DNA from: Acinonyx jubatus
Taxonomy: Eukaryota; Chordata; Mammalia; Carnivora; Felidae
NCBI RefSeq assembly: GCF_027475565.1
Contig: NC_069397.1
Coordinates: 1,922,001-1,986,000, forward strand
Direction: 5' to 3'
Length of the DNA: 64,000 nt
The stretch's first letter is position 1. Every line of letters begins with the position of its first letter. A program made the position numbers and the translations under genes. Below, one piece after another: positions 34,785 to 45,379 of the stretch. Below the pieces are notes generated by a model. The model was not told the origin of the DNA. It saw only the letters and a program-made list of their open reading frames with translations, and made no database searches.

Positions 34785-35246
34785 ATCTGTCCTCTCTACG
34801 ATAGGATTTGCAGCTCCTTCAATCAAAAGCCCTACTTCCCACCTCCTTGAACGTGGGCTGCCTTGTGATCTACTTTGGCCAATAGCCTGAAACAGAAGTG
34901 ATGCTTCGGTTCCAGAACTGAGAGTCCAGAGTTCTTGTACTCTTCCGCTTACTCTCTTGAAACCAGCCCAAACACTGTGCCAAGAAGCCCAGACCAGCCT
35001 AACACGATCCAGACGTCCACGCTGTCCCAGCCCAGAGCCAACCAAATGTCAGACATGGGAGTGAGGCTATCCTAGATCAGCCAGCTCCCAGCCAACCGGC
35101 CAGCTGACCACAAATGCGTGGGCGACTCTGGCCAGACCAGAAACCATCCAGATGACCTCTAGACTCACGAGCTATAATAAATGTTTATTGTTTTAAGCTA
35201 CTGAGCATTGGGATGGATGTTACACAGCAATAGCTAACCAATACAC
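34785..35246 (+). repeat. MLT1-type LTR (ERVL-MaLR)
   Basis: Solo-LTR signature: GCCTTGTGATCTACTTTGGC near the start, AGACATGGGAGTGAGGC in the middle, the AATAAATG poly(A) region (GCTATAATAAATGTTTATTG), and the 3' end CAGCAATAGCTAACCAATAC. It is a very old non-autonomous retroviral LTR without coding capacity. The 5' end is uncertain by tens of bases. Confidence 0.8.
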
Positions 35247-35465
35247 CTGGGCATCTAAGCAACATTTCCCCAACTCTGGGCTCTTCAAAGAAATTAAAGA
35301 ATTGCCTTTTTTTTTTTTAATCACCTTAGGTTTTTACAGCTTTTAAGCAAGAGAAAAGAATTGAACTCAACTGTATGTAAAAAGGAAATGCCGTTTTACA
35401 ATAACATAGGACTCTCCAAGGCCTCACCTGACTTTCTCCATTTTGCTATTTTAAGATTGTTGAAG

Positions 35466-35672
35466 GGGCACCTGGGTGGCTCAGTCCGTTGAGCATCCGA
35501 CTTCAGCTCAGGTCATGATCTCACAGTCCGTGAGTTCAAGCCCCACTTTGGGCTCTGTGCTGACTGCTTGGAGCCTGGAGCCTGCTTCGGATTCTGTGTC
35601 TCCCTCTCTCTCTGCCCCTTCCCCACTCTCTCTCTCAGAAATAAATAAACATCGAAAAGAGAAAAAAAAAAG
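35466..35672 (+). repeat. CAN SINE, first of tandem pair
   Basis: Head GGGGCACCTGGGTGGCTCAG. AAGATTG occurs before this copy and between the two copies. Confidence 0.94.
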
Positions 35673-35676
35673 ATTG

Positions 35677-35911
35677 GAGCACCTGGGTGGCTCAGTCGGT
35701 TAAGCATCCAACTTCGGCTCAGGTCATGATCCCACTGTCCCCGGGTTCGAGCCACACTTCAGGCTCTGTGCCGACAGCTCAGAGCCTGGAGCCTGTTTCG
35801 GATTCTATGTCTCTCTCTCTCTCTCTCTTTCTCTCCTCCTCCCCCACTGGTGCTCTGTCTCTGTCTCTCTCTCTCTCTCTCTCAAAAATAAACAAGTTTT
35901 AACAATTAAAA
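35677..35911 (+). repeat. CAN SINE, second of tandem pair
   Basis: Begins GAGCACCTGGGTGGCTCAG; carries an expanded CT microsatellite in its body. Confidence 0.94.
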
Positions 35912-36214
35912 AAGAAAGTTTGCTGAAAATCAGGCAATATGAAATACATATGGCTTCACGAAACAATATACTGTGAAATTCTAGGATCGGCGAAACCAAT
36001 CAATAGAGAAAAAAAGCAGATCATAAATATTAGCACCCAGAGATAAAGGAAGCAGGCTCGGGAGTAAGGAAACTTTGGGCTGACGGACATGCTCTGCACC
36101 TGGATTGCGTGGACGTTACTGAGGTATTTACATGTTTCAGAAGTCATCTCTACTCCTTAAGTGGGTGTGTTATATCGTGTGAGGATTATATCTCGATAAG
36201 GTTGATTTTTAAGG

Positions 36215-37060
36215 TTTAACACAAAAACTTACGTCAGCAAAGCTGTGGAGAAAGAGGACCGTCGTGCGCTGTTGGTGGGAATGTGGATCGGTGCAGGCCA
36301 CCGTGGAAAATAGGATGACGGTTGCCCCAAAGATTCAAAATAGAATGACCACGTGATCCGTCAGTGTCACCTCTGGGCATATACCCAAAGGAAATGAAAA
36401 CAGAGTACGAAAGAGATATCTGCACCCCCATATTCACCGCAGCGTTCATCACAATAACCAAGATATGGACACAGCCTGCATGTTCGTCGACGGATGAACA
36501 GATAGAGATGTGGTGTAGATAATACAACGGAACCGTGTTCAGCCGTGAGAAGGAAGGGAAGCCTACCGTTTGCAACAATAGGAATAGACCCTGGGGGCGT
36601 TCCGCCAAAGTGAAATGAACCAGAGAAAAGGCGAATACCGCATGGTACCGTTTATATGTGGAATCAAAAAACAAAAAGAAAAGATCAAATTCATAGAAAC
36701 AAAGAGTAGGCTGGTGGGGCTGGGGAGTGGGGTGGTAGGGAGAGGTTGGGTAAAGGGTACAAAGTTGTAGCTACGGGATGACTAAGGTCTGAGGATCTCA
36801 CGGTCACTAGTCGTGAACACTATCGTATAATTGGGATTTACCGAGAGAGTAGGATTCGCGTGTTCTCGCGCGCGCGCGCGCGCGCACACACACACACACA
36901 CGCGCGCGATGGATCCACGAGGTGATTAACCACACGGGGGACCCTTTCACAGTGTATACGAACATCAAATCGCAATGATGCACACCTCAAACACCTTGCA
37001 GTTTGGTGGGTCGATTATACCTCAGTAAAGCTGAAATTAAAACAAACAAACAAACACCTG
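36215..37060 (+). repeat. LINE-1 3' fragment (ORF2 end and 3'UTR)
   Basis: Recognisable L1 ORF2 order: GTTGGTGGGAATGTGGATCG, GGGCATATACCCAAAGGAAATG, CCAAGATATGGACACAGCC, GTTTATATGTGGAATC, then 3'UTR ending GATTATACCTCAGTAAAGC. It is decayed and carries the Z-DNA-type tract at 36867. It abuts the CLEC10A 3' end. Confidence 0.85.
36867..36908 (+). repeat. (CG)n(CA)n(CG)n alternating purine-pyrimidine tract
   Basis: About 42 bases of strict pyrimidine-purine alternation: nine CG units, about eight CA units, four CG units. Strong Z-DNA-forming composition. Confidence 0.95.
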
Positions 37061-37243
37061 AAGGAAGTCTAGATGGTCTTTTGAACACCAAGGAGGGTAA
37101 CATTCAAAATGGTGGCAGTGACCCAAACTCCCAGGGCTCAGTCCTGTCCCATGGGGTCCTATCAGGGGTCTCAGGGGAAGGCCCCCTCCCACTCCCTGCA
37201 GCTTGGTGGCCGGGTGGCCCGCGGGCAGCGCTCGGCCACCGCG

Positions 37244-39812
37244 CTAGCCGGCCATGCCCAGGCGGGCCTCGCACACCCAGCGGTAGGGTCTCTGGCAGAC
37301 ATCATCGTTCCAGCCGTCGGGGTGGAAGTGGGCACAGTCCTCGCCCCCGCCCAGCCCGTGCCCATGCCAGTCGTCCGGCTGGCCCGGCCTCCAGTTCCTG
37401 CGGAGAGAGGACAATGGCCAGAGGGCCCAGAACCCAGGCTCGGGGACAAGGGACTGAGGGTCAGACCCCGGAGGGGCAGGAGCTGAAGGGGGCAGAGGGT
37501 CACAGAAAGCCAGGCCACACTCACTTGAAGTTGGTCGCATAGTCCGTCCCATCCACCCATTTCCAGACTCCTTCGGCATCACTGAGGCCCATCCAGACGT
37601 GTAAGGAGCCTATATGTTCCTGCACAAAGTTCTGGGGCGACAGAAGGGCAAGGGTGACTTCTCTCCAGCCCAGCCTACTCCCTGGACTCGCAGTTCTGAA
37701 CTTGACGTGTCCATTCAGCCCGTTGGGGGACACTGGGGACGGTTGCCCCGATGCCCCCGGCCAGTGAAACTTCTGGGAGTGGCTCAGCGGGTGACAGAGC
37801 TCAACCAAGCCCCCTCGGGGATTCCGACGGCCCGGCCGAGGTTGGGAACCGCTGCCCTCAAGGGGACCCCGGCACTGAGGCGCTCACCTCCTCCTCCCTG
37901 GAGTTGACGACCACCAGGTGCGCGTTCGCCAGCCGGCAGTGCTTCTCGGCCTCCGGCCAGGTCTTCCCGGCCCGCGAGAACCAGTAGCAGCTGCCCTCGA
38001 ACTCCAGCCAGTTGACCGGGCAGCAGGTACTTTGAGAGCCTGAGGGGCGGGGAGGTTCTGAGATGCCACCCAGGGGTGGGGGTGGGGGGACGAGCAGGAA
38101 ATGGGGCGCAGCACCCCCACGCCCCTCACCGTTGCTCTTGAGAGCGGCCACCTGGCAGGTCAGGGTCCTCAGGTCCTTGGCCAGCTGCTGGACTCGAGCG
38201 AGGGTATCGGAATGATCTGGGACACACACACAGGTGGGCAGCGGGGGCAGCGCCTGGGGGTGCTCAGCGAGCCCCCGGAAGCCAGGCGTCCCCGCGCGGG
38301 CCAGCCTAGGGACCTCTGCGCCCTGTCCCGCGTGCGCGCCACGCCCCGGTGACGGGGACAGGGCCCCCACCTGCTTGCAGCTGCCGCTGGTCCTTCTCCA
38401 GCTTGCTCTCCAGGGCGAACACCTTGTCGTTCAGGCTGCGGGCTGCGGGGCAGGGGGTCAGCACCGAGGCCGCTCCCCCCACCCCCACCCCCACCCCTCC
38501 CCCCGGGGGCTGCGGCTTCTCACCTGCTTGCAGCTCCCGCTTGTGATTTTCCACCTCGGCTTTCAGAGACGTTGTCGTTTCTTGCAAACTGCCGCCTGGA
38601 CGACACGTGGAGGGGGGGGACTCGGTGCTCGGGACCCCCTCCCCCACCCCCACCCCCACCCCCACCCCCATGGAGCCCCTTCCGTGTGCCAGGCTCACCC
38701 TGGGCGTTCAGGGCCTGGAGCTCGGCCACAGTGCTTGAGGTGAAGTTGCTGAAAGTGGCTCCCAGGGTCACCAGGTCCCTCTGACACTTGGAATCTGATG
38801 GGGAGGGGACAAAGCATGCTGGGATTTATCAGGCCCTCTGTGAGCCGGCAGCCAGCAGGCTCACCACGCGCATTGTCCTGCCGTCTCCTCACATGACCCA
38901 ACCCAGAGGGACGGGCCCTATCCTTATCCGGTGTCCCGGTCTGGAGGGGTTAGGCCACTGGGCTACTCAGCCAACCGCACCAAGTGACAGAGCCAGCGGC
39001 CACCCTACCCGCCACCACCCCACCCCCACCCCCGTGAGCTCTCTCCTCCCTGCCCACGCCGCGCCCCTCACTCTGGGATCCGATCACACAGATGCCAACC
39101 AGCAGGAGGAGGCTGATGCCCAGGGAGAGCAGGAAGGGCCGGGGGCCAGAGCAGAGCCCCTGCAGGTGGTGGAGAGGCGGAGGCGGCCCTGCGAGGGGAG
39201 AGGGCGTCAGGGCGGGACAGGGAGGAGGAGAGGGCCCAGGGACCAGTCAGGGATGAGGGCTGTCGCGGGTAATGCTGGGAGGCCGAGGCAGGACATGTGG
39301 GGCGGGGTGCACCCAGGCCTCTGACCCCTCAGGGACCAGCCCAGGCCCTCAGTCACCTGGGCCCCTCGCGCCTCCGTGGGGACGCACGGACACAAGGACC
39401 CACAGATGGAGGGGGACGGTGATGGGCAAGACGGTGTCAGAGTTGGGGGAGGGGCAGAAGGACCCAGAGCCCCGCCAGGCTCACAGGTGGGTTTCCTTCT
39501 GAACCCAAATACTCTTCCCTCTGATGCTAACCCTCACGGCCCCCTCCAGAGCAGAGGGATCCGGGCCCCCTGTGGCCCTCTCGGTCCCTGTCTTCACACT
39601 GGGGTCCCCAGAGGCTGGGACCGGACCCCCTCGGGACGGGGGCCGCCCTGCAGCCCACACACGGTAGGGGTGCAGGTATGACAGCAGAAACCCTCTACCC
39701 CTGAAGAGTGTATTGAAGGAGGGAACATTTCCCCATCCCTCTTACCGTTTCTAGACCCCTGGCTTTGCTTCTCTGTCTCCGAATGCTGGAACTTTTCATA
39801 CTGCATAGACAT
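37244..39812 (-). CDS. CLEC10A: CLEC10A (macrophage galactose-type lectin, MGL/CD301)
   Basis: Type II membrane C-type lectin of macrophages and dendritic cells that binds terminal Gal/GalNAc and internalises ligands. Coding exons in transcript order: 39812-39746, 39188-39072, 38794-38699, 38595-38524, 38442-38371, 38216-38130, 38039-37888, 37631-37525 and 37397-37244. Total 924 nt, 307 aa, all GT-AG. Residues 1-40 are cytosolic with a YEKF (YxxF) endocytic motif at 5-8. The TM segment is about 41-59. An NFT glycosylation site lies at 78. A heptad-rich neck of two 72-nt exons plus an 87-nt exon follows, and the CRD runs from about 176 to 303. The galactose-type QPD is at 263-265, the GHGLGGGED loop at 269-277, and the WND calcium motif at 286-288. 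One residue (Arg in DGR-WND) is missing. CLEC10A is preferred over ASGR1 because of the cytosolic start (MSMQYEKFQ), TVAELQAL and HFHPDG. Confidence 0.95.
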
Positions 39813-39829
39813 GTTTGGACCAACGCTGG

Positions 39830-40390
39830 GGCTACCGGGGCTGAAAGGGAAGCAGGGCCAGGGGGCCAGGTTGAGGCAGGAGCTGGGGCGAAGCGGGGAG
39901 GCTGGGACTCGGTGGGAGCCCAGGCCAGGCCCAGAGTCCAAGGAAGAGGTGAACTCAGGTTGAGGGCGCGCCCAGGGTCGGAGAGAGGCTTGGGCCTGGT
40001 TCTGGGTTTGTGGGCGAGGTTGGACGTGGGGTCGGGACTGGGGGTCGGGCGGGGTTGCGTTGAGCTGGGGATGGAAGGAGGTAAAGTAGGAGCTAAATGC
40101 AGTACTGGCTGGGACCGGGGCCAACGCCGGGCTGGCACCGAGGGGCACGTCCTACCGGCTGGGGTCGGGGATGTGGCTGAGCCTACGCCTGGTGCTGAAG
40201 CTGGAAACAGAGTCGGGGTCAACTTTGGGAAGGGGCTGGTGTTAAGATTCCAGTTGATTCTGAGGTCCAAGCTGGGGCTGGGGCTTAAGGGGAAGCTGGG
40301 GTTAGTACCGCGGTTAGGGCCGCGGTGGGGTGGGGGCTGGAACGGGGCTGAGTCTGCCTGAGACTCGGCCCCCCCATACTTCAAGCCCAA
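39830..40390 (+). repeat. Degenerate GGGCTG/GGGTTG-rich tract upstream of CLEC10A
   Basis: Irregular G-rich hexamer-like units (GCTGGGGCTGGGGC, GGGTTGAGG, AGCTGGGGTTAG) spread over about 550 bp just 5' of the CLEC10A start exon. A shorter similar tract lies 5' of the ASGR2 start exon at 62220-62420. It probably includes the promoter or leader of CLEC10A, which I could not define. Confidence 0.45.
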
Positions 40391-40399
40391 CCCAGGGAA

Positions 40400-41365
40400 G
40401 GGAATAGAGTGTAAAACCTCCCCTCGGCCACTGAATCCCCAAGCTGTCCCTTACCATTTCTTGGTCTCCCCTAAGTGCCAGGCTGGTTACCTGCGTCTGG
40501 AACTCCTTGCGCAGCAATGCCCAGAGTTGGAAAACACGAAATCCTGGAGATCCCGAGTGGGGGTCACCTACGCGACCAGAGTCCTGCCGGTGTCTGTGTG
40601 CCAAAGCCCAGGAGGCTCTAAGCTGGGATCTCCCGTTTCCCCGACTGGAGTGGGGAAGGGATCGGAAGGCTTGCGCGAGGAAGGGGCTGGATACGGGGCA
40701 GGTCCGCTCTCCTCCTCCTCTGGGGTGTATCTACTCCCTGTCCCCTCTTCTTAAGCCCCCCTGACTTCCTCATTTTTACCATTCGGGAGAGGGGAGCCAG
40801 GCCAGAAGGTCCAGAGGCCAGTGTGGCGGTTCTCGTTGCCCACGCCCCCTTTCGCTTCCTTCATCTAAAGTTCCCAGAACCCGTCCCCATCAGTGCGCAG
40901 CTGGGTCCAGAGGAGCGCATCCCTGGTCTTGCTCAATCTCACCAAGTCCTGGCACATGAGCTTCCCCTGGGGCGCCCCACCCCCCCCTCCCCCCGGGAGG
41001 GAAGAAGACAGGGCAGAGTGGGGTTTCCTGACTGCAAAGGGAGGAAGGAGACAGGAAAGGGAAATTTTACCGAGCATCGAATCTGTAGCAGGGGATTGTG
41101 CCAGAGGCGTGCCAGACGTTAACCATTCCGATCCCACAAGAATCTTGCGGAGGAGCTTTGGATGGCGGACTGAGGCTCAGAGCCGGGCCGTGGGCTTCCC
41201 AACTTCATGGGTGTGCTGAGTGCAAGGGGCCAGAATTCCAGACCACCCTGGCCTGGCCATCTTCAAGAAAGGGAACTGGATTGAATCCCATCACCTGTAA
41301 ATCTCATTGCCACACACGGTGTGAATTCACACTCACAGTCTTTTCTTTTTCTTTTCTTTCTCTTT
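40400..41365. other. Upstream flank of CLEC10A
   Basis: Single-copy-looking sequence; non-coding 5' exons of CLEC10A may lie here but none could be proven. Confidence 0.4.
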
Positions 41366-41368
41366 ACT

Positions 41369-41574
41369 TGCTTAATGTTTATTTATTTTTGAGAGAGAGC
41401 GCGCGCGAGCAAGTGGGGGAGGGGCAGAGAGACAGGGAGACACAGAATCCGAAGCAGGCTCCGGGCTCCGAGCTGTCGGCACAGAGCCCTACTCCCGGCT
41501 TGAACTCACAGACCGTGAGATCGTGACCTGAGCCGAAGTCAGACACTTAATCGACTGAGCCACCCAGGCGCCCC
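41369..41574 (-). repeat. CAN SINE
   Basis: Preceded by a CTTTTCTTT tract; contains a GAGCGCGCGCGAGC variant; ends CCCAGGCGCCCC. Confidence 0.94.
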
Positions 41575-41599
41575 GAGATAGGGTCAATTTTTATTAAGG

Positions 41600-42107
41600 C
41601 CATCAAGAGTAGGGTGTCAAGAAAGGCCTTACTGGGAAGGTGATATATGAGCAATGGTCTCCAGGAGGTGAGGGAGCAAGTTATGAGGAGCCCCAGGGGG
41701 AACAGGGCTCCAAACGGAAGGCACAGCAGGTGCAAAGGGTGGAAGAATGTCTAGGGTGCACAAGGATTCTCCATTCGCCAGACTTTTTATGGAGACATGA
41801 GCTGGAGAGGAGTAGATGAGTCACAGAGGGAAAAGGGAGGCCGCCAATTCATTAGGGTACTTAGGCTATTGTTAAGCGTTTGTTTTTACTCCAAGTCGGA
41901 GGGGCAGACTTTGGAGGGGTCGGAGCAGAGGAGGGAATGACCCGACTTGTATGTGAACTCGCACGTGTGACACCTGTGTTGTGAATCCCACGAAACGAGA
42001 CAAGGGCGGAAACGGCGCGCTGTGCTCGGAGGCGGTGAGAAGGGTTCTGATCCTGGATAGGCTGCGAAGGTAGAGTGAACAGGCTTCTGCTGATAAATTT
42101 CGTGTGG

Positions 42108-42158
<51 letters not shown>

Positions 42159-42585
42159 GTAGTTCTCCTTCCAGGCCCCAAAATAAAGTACACTGAGAGC
42201 ATTTCCCATAAATTGCTGAGTCCTGAGGAAAAACCGCGTTATCCCCGACTTTTGCAAAGCCGACGCCTAAAGATATGTGGTGACCTTTTGCAACTGCGTT
42301 CATCGTGTGGGAACAGTGCTGTGTTGTCATCATGAGCAGGTTAGAAGCTTGTTAACACTGCTGACGGTGCAGCTTTCCTCCCGATCCCTCCCGAGGTCCT
42401 GTTCCGTGAGCCCGTGTCCCAAAGGCCGATCCCTTCCTGACTTCTTCGCAAGTTGCCCTCTTTTCTTTCCTAAATGCTTCTGCCTCTGAGGCCTTCGGAG
42501 GCTTCTGCCTTCTTGAGCATCATAGCTTCCGTCTTCCACCGCTTTCTCCCTGCTGCCTCTCCCAGCACCTCAGCTGGCCAGGATT
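41600..42585. other. Intergenic with (CA)n
   Basis: Apart from the microsatellite at 42112 nothing is recognised. Confidence 0.4.
42112..42157 (+). repeat. (CA)n microsatellite, about 23 units
   Basis: Uninterrupted CACACA run between GGGTTT and AAGTAG. Likely polymorphic. Confidence 0.95.
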
Positions 42586-42590
42586 TCTTT

Positions 42591-42805
42591 ATTTTTTTTT
42601 TTAACGTTTATTTATTTTTGAGACACAGAGAGACAGAGCATGAACGGGGGAGGGGCAGAGAGATGGGGAGACACAGAATCAGAAGCAGGCTCCAGGCTCT
42701 GAGCCATCAGCACAGAGCCCGACGCGGGGCTCGAACTCACGAACCGTGAGATCGTGACCTGAGCTGAAGTCGGACGCTCAACCGACTGAGCCACCCAGGT
42801 GCCCC
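42591..42805 (-). repeat. CAN SINE, full-length
   Basis: TTTTTTTTTAACGTTTATTT to CACCCAGGTGCCCC; close to consensus. Confidence 0.95.
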
Positions 42806-43290
42806 ATCCAAAGACATAAACTTTTAAAAAAGAGAGGAGAGAGAGAGAGAGAAAGACTGGAACTTAGAAAAGAAATGGGTCTTGAGGGTTTTCGCACACC
42901 ACATCCTTCTATTTAACGGCCCGTTAAATGACTCCCCTGGGTGATGCCTTTTTGAGCTGCGGATCCTTCAACTGGATTAACGATGCTGAAGTGAACAGGC
43001 TCGTAATGCCTGTTGGTGCTAAGAAGCGAAGACTGCTCTTGGCTAGATTTCTAGAAGCAAAACGGGCAGAAATGTCGTTATCAGCCCACCTTCTCCCTAC
43101 GGTGTAGAGGGATATTCATTTATCCACACCTTTACCCACAAACTTGTCAGTTCTCACCAATGTGATGTTCAAGAAACAAATACCTTCTCTGTTGTTTCAG
43201 CGATGGCTTAACGGACTACTGGCTTGGGAGAAACAAAGTTTTGTCTTGCTGAGGTTCAGAAACTGTCAGAAGCTCTTGTATTTACTTAAA

Positions 43291-43503
43291 GTTTTTTTTT
43301 TTAATGTTTATTTTTGAGAGAGAGACAGAGACAGAGTACGAGCAGGGGGTGGCAGAGAGAGAGGGAGACACAGAATCCGAAGCAGGTTCCAGGCTCTGAG
43401 CTGTCAGCACAGAGCTCGACGTGGGGCTCGAACTCACGGACCGTGAGTTCATGACCTGAGCCGAAGGCGGCCGCTTAACCGACTGAGCCACCCAGGCGCC
43501 CCC
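43291..43503 (-). repeat. CAN SINE, full-length
   Basis: T-run then AATGTTTATTTTTGAG, ending CACCCAGGCGCCCC; A/G-TTTTTT flanks suggest insertion at a T-rich site. Confidence 0.94.
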
Positions 43504-43739
43504 ACAGTTTTTTAACCATAAAACCTTATATATACTTAAGCTTTTATTCTTCTATGTGAACGCTAACGTTATTTTATCCTACCCCCTCCCCCCCCCCACA
43601 GTGTTGGCATTCAGGTCAAACCACAATATGTGTTTCTGTAATTGGCCTAATGGGCATTTATAGACCGCCCCACTCAACAGTGGCAGAAGACGCATCGTTC
43701 AAGTGCACATGGGACTGCCCCCAAGACAGACCGTGTCGC

Positions 43740-43972
43740 ACAACAAACTTTATAACACATGTAAGCAAATTGAAATTTTACATCTGTCCTCGATAATAAT
43801 GGAATTAAGCCAGAAAACAATTAGATGGAAAACCAAAAAAGACAATTATAAAAATCTCCCAACCCCGAAAATTATGCAACACATTTCTCAATAATCCATG
43901 GGTCAAAGAGAAAGTCTCAAGAAAAATTAGAAACGATTTTAAACTGAACTGCAATGAAAATACAACAGATCA
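43740..43972 (+). repeat. LINE-1 ORF2 fragment
   Basis: CCATGGGTCAAAGAGAAAG, TCTCAAGAAAAATTAGAAAC and GCAATGAAAATACAACA follow the L1 ORF2 order; decayed and cut by the next SINE. Confidence 0.75.
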
Positions 43973-44141
43973 GGGGCGCGTGGGTGGCTCAGTGGTTAAG
44001 CATCCGACTTCGGCTCAGGTCATGATCTCAAGGTTCGTGGGTTCGAGCCCCGTGTCGGGCTCTGTGCCGACAGCTTGGAGCCTGGAGCCTGTTTCGGATT
44101 CTGTGTCTCCCTCTCTCTCTCTACCCTTCCCCTGCTCATGT

Positions 44142-44176
<35 letters not shown>

Positions 44177-44206
44177 AATAAATAAGCATTAAAAAAATTT
44201 TTTTAA
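43973..44206 (+). repeat. CAN SINE, full-length
   Basis: Head GGGGCGCGTGGGTGGCTCAG and an expanded CT tract (about 14 units) before AAAAATAAATAAGC. Confidence 0.95.
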
Positions 44207-44214
44207 CAAACAAA

Positions 44215-45165
44215 AAAACTAGCAGCAAATGAGATAGAAAGAAGTTTCCTCAACCTGTAAAAGGGCATCTACACCAAGACCTCATTTCGTTGTTATCAGA
44301 TAGACTCTCCTGGATTTATCCTTCCTTTACATTCAGCTCTAAGACCAGTCTGAACTCCAGGCCACAAAAGCCCAGCCCAGCCCAGAGCGAAGCCTCACGC
44401 AGCCCGACTCGGGACCCGCAGGCACGGGGCTCCAGCAGACATTGCCGAGGCTTTGCTCGGATCCCTTCCGGATCCCTTCCCTCTTATTCTTCATGGCCGG
44501 CACCTGTGTCTCTTGGTCAGAAGCCTGCCCTCAAGCTGCCCGAACACAGTTTCGGAACCCATGGCGGGATGTACCTTGGGATTCCCATTCTCGCCACCCC
44601 CAGGCAGAACCCAAACCAATGGCCGTTGGGTGCAAGACTATTAGTGCTCCGGGTCCCTTGTTCCTGACTGGGGAAAGCTGTGCCGGGACAGGACCCGTTG
44701 TTGGGACTGTGCTCAAGATCACCTAGTCACACTTCCTAACGAGTCACTTTCCAAAGAATCGCAGTGTCTGGTACACCCTTGCATAACTTCCTCCCCCTCC
44801 TCCTCCTGCACCCCCATCCCCCTATCTGTTTTCCTGGGAACACTTTCTCATAAATCACTTTCATAAAGATCCGTATCACAGGACCTGCCACTGGAGAATC
44901 TAGGACAGGAGTCATGGGCTGTTCTGTTCCTCCTTCCCCTTTCTTTCCTCTTCTCCTCACTGAGCGTCAAGGGTTGGGCGAAGGAGGGAGGAATTCAAGG
45001 AAGAGGCCCGCGATCTGGTGCCGTTGTGGCTGGTGGTCAGGACGCTCTTCACAGCAGGCCTCCAACACTGGCCTTCCGTGGGATCTGTTGGTGGTGCCTC
45101 TGAGACTCTTATGGGACCCTCTGCACCACAGGAGCCCCTCCTGAGGACGACGAATTCTCTGGCTA
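44215..45165. other. Intergenic, nothing recognised
   Basis: GC-rich start, then pyrimidine-rich; no gene or repeat family assigned. Confidence 0.4.
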
Positions 45166-45170
45166 CCCTC

Positions 45171-45376
45171 TGATGGCTACCATCGGCTCTTGCCCTGATG
45201 GCCACCATTGGCTCTTGCCCAATGGCCACCATCAGCTCCTGCCCCAATGGCCACCATTGGCTCTTGCCCCAATGGCCACCATCGGCTCTTGCCCCAATGG
45301 CCACCATTGGCTCTTGCCCCAGTGGCCACCATTGGCTCTTGCCCAATAGCCACCATCAGCTCTTGCCCCAGTGGCC
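45171..45376 (+). repeat. 25-bp minisatellite, about 8 copies
   Basis: Unit AATGGCCACCATTGGCTCTT plus GCCCC, with 24- and 25-bp length variants and alternating ATTGG / ATCGG / ATCAG versions. Confidence 0.92.
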
Positions 45377-45379
45377 AAC

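Noticed and set aside
36234..36674. 146-aa minus-strand frame
   Set aside because: Antisense to a decayed LINE-1 ORF2; no host gene.
39695..40390. 231-aa minus and 198-aa plus frames
   Set aside because: Low-complexity translation of the G-rich degenerate tract; only the first 67 nt (39746-39812) are a real CLEC10A exon.
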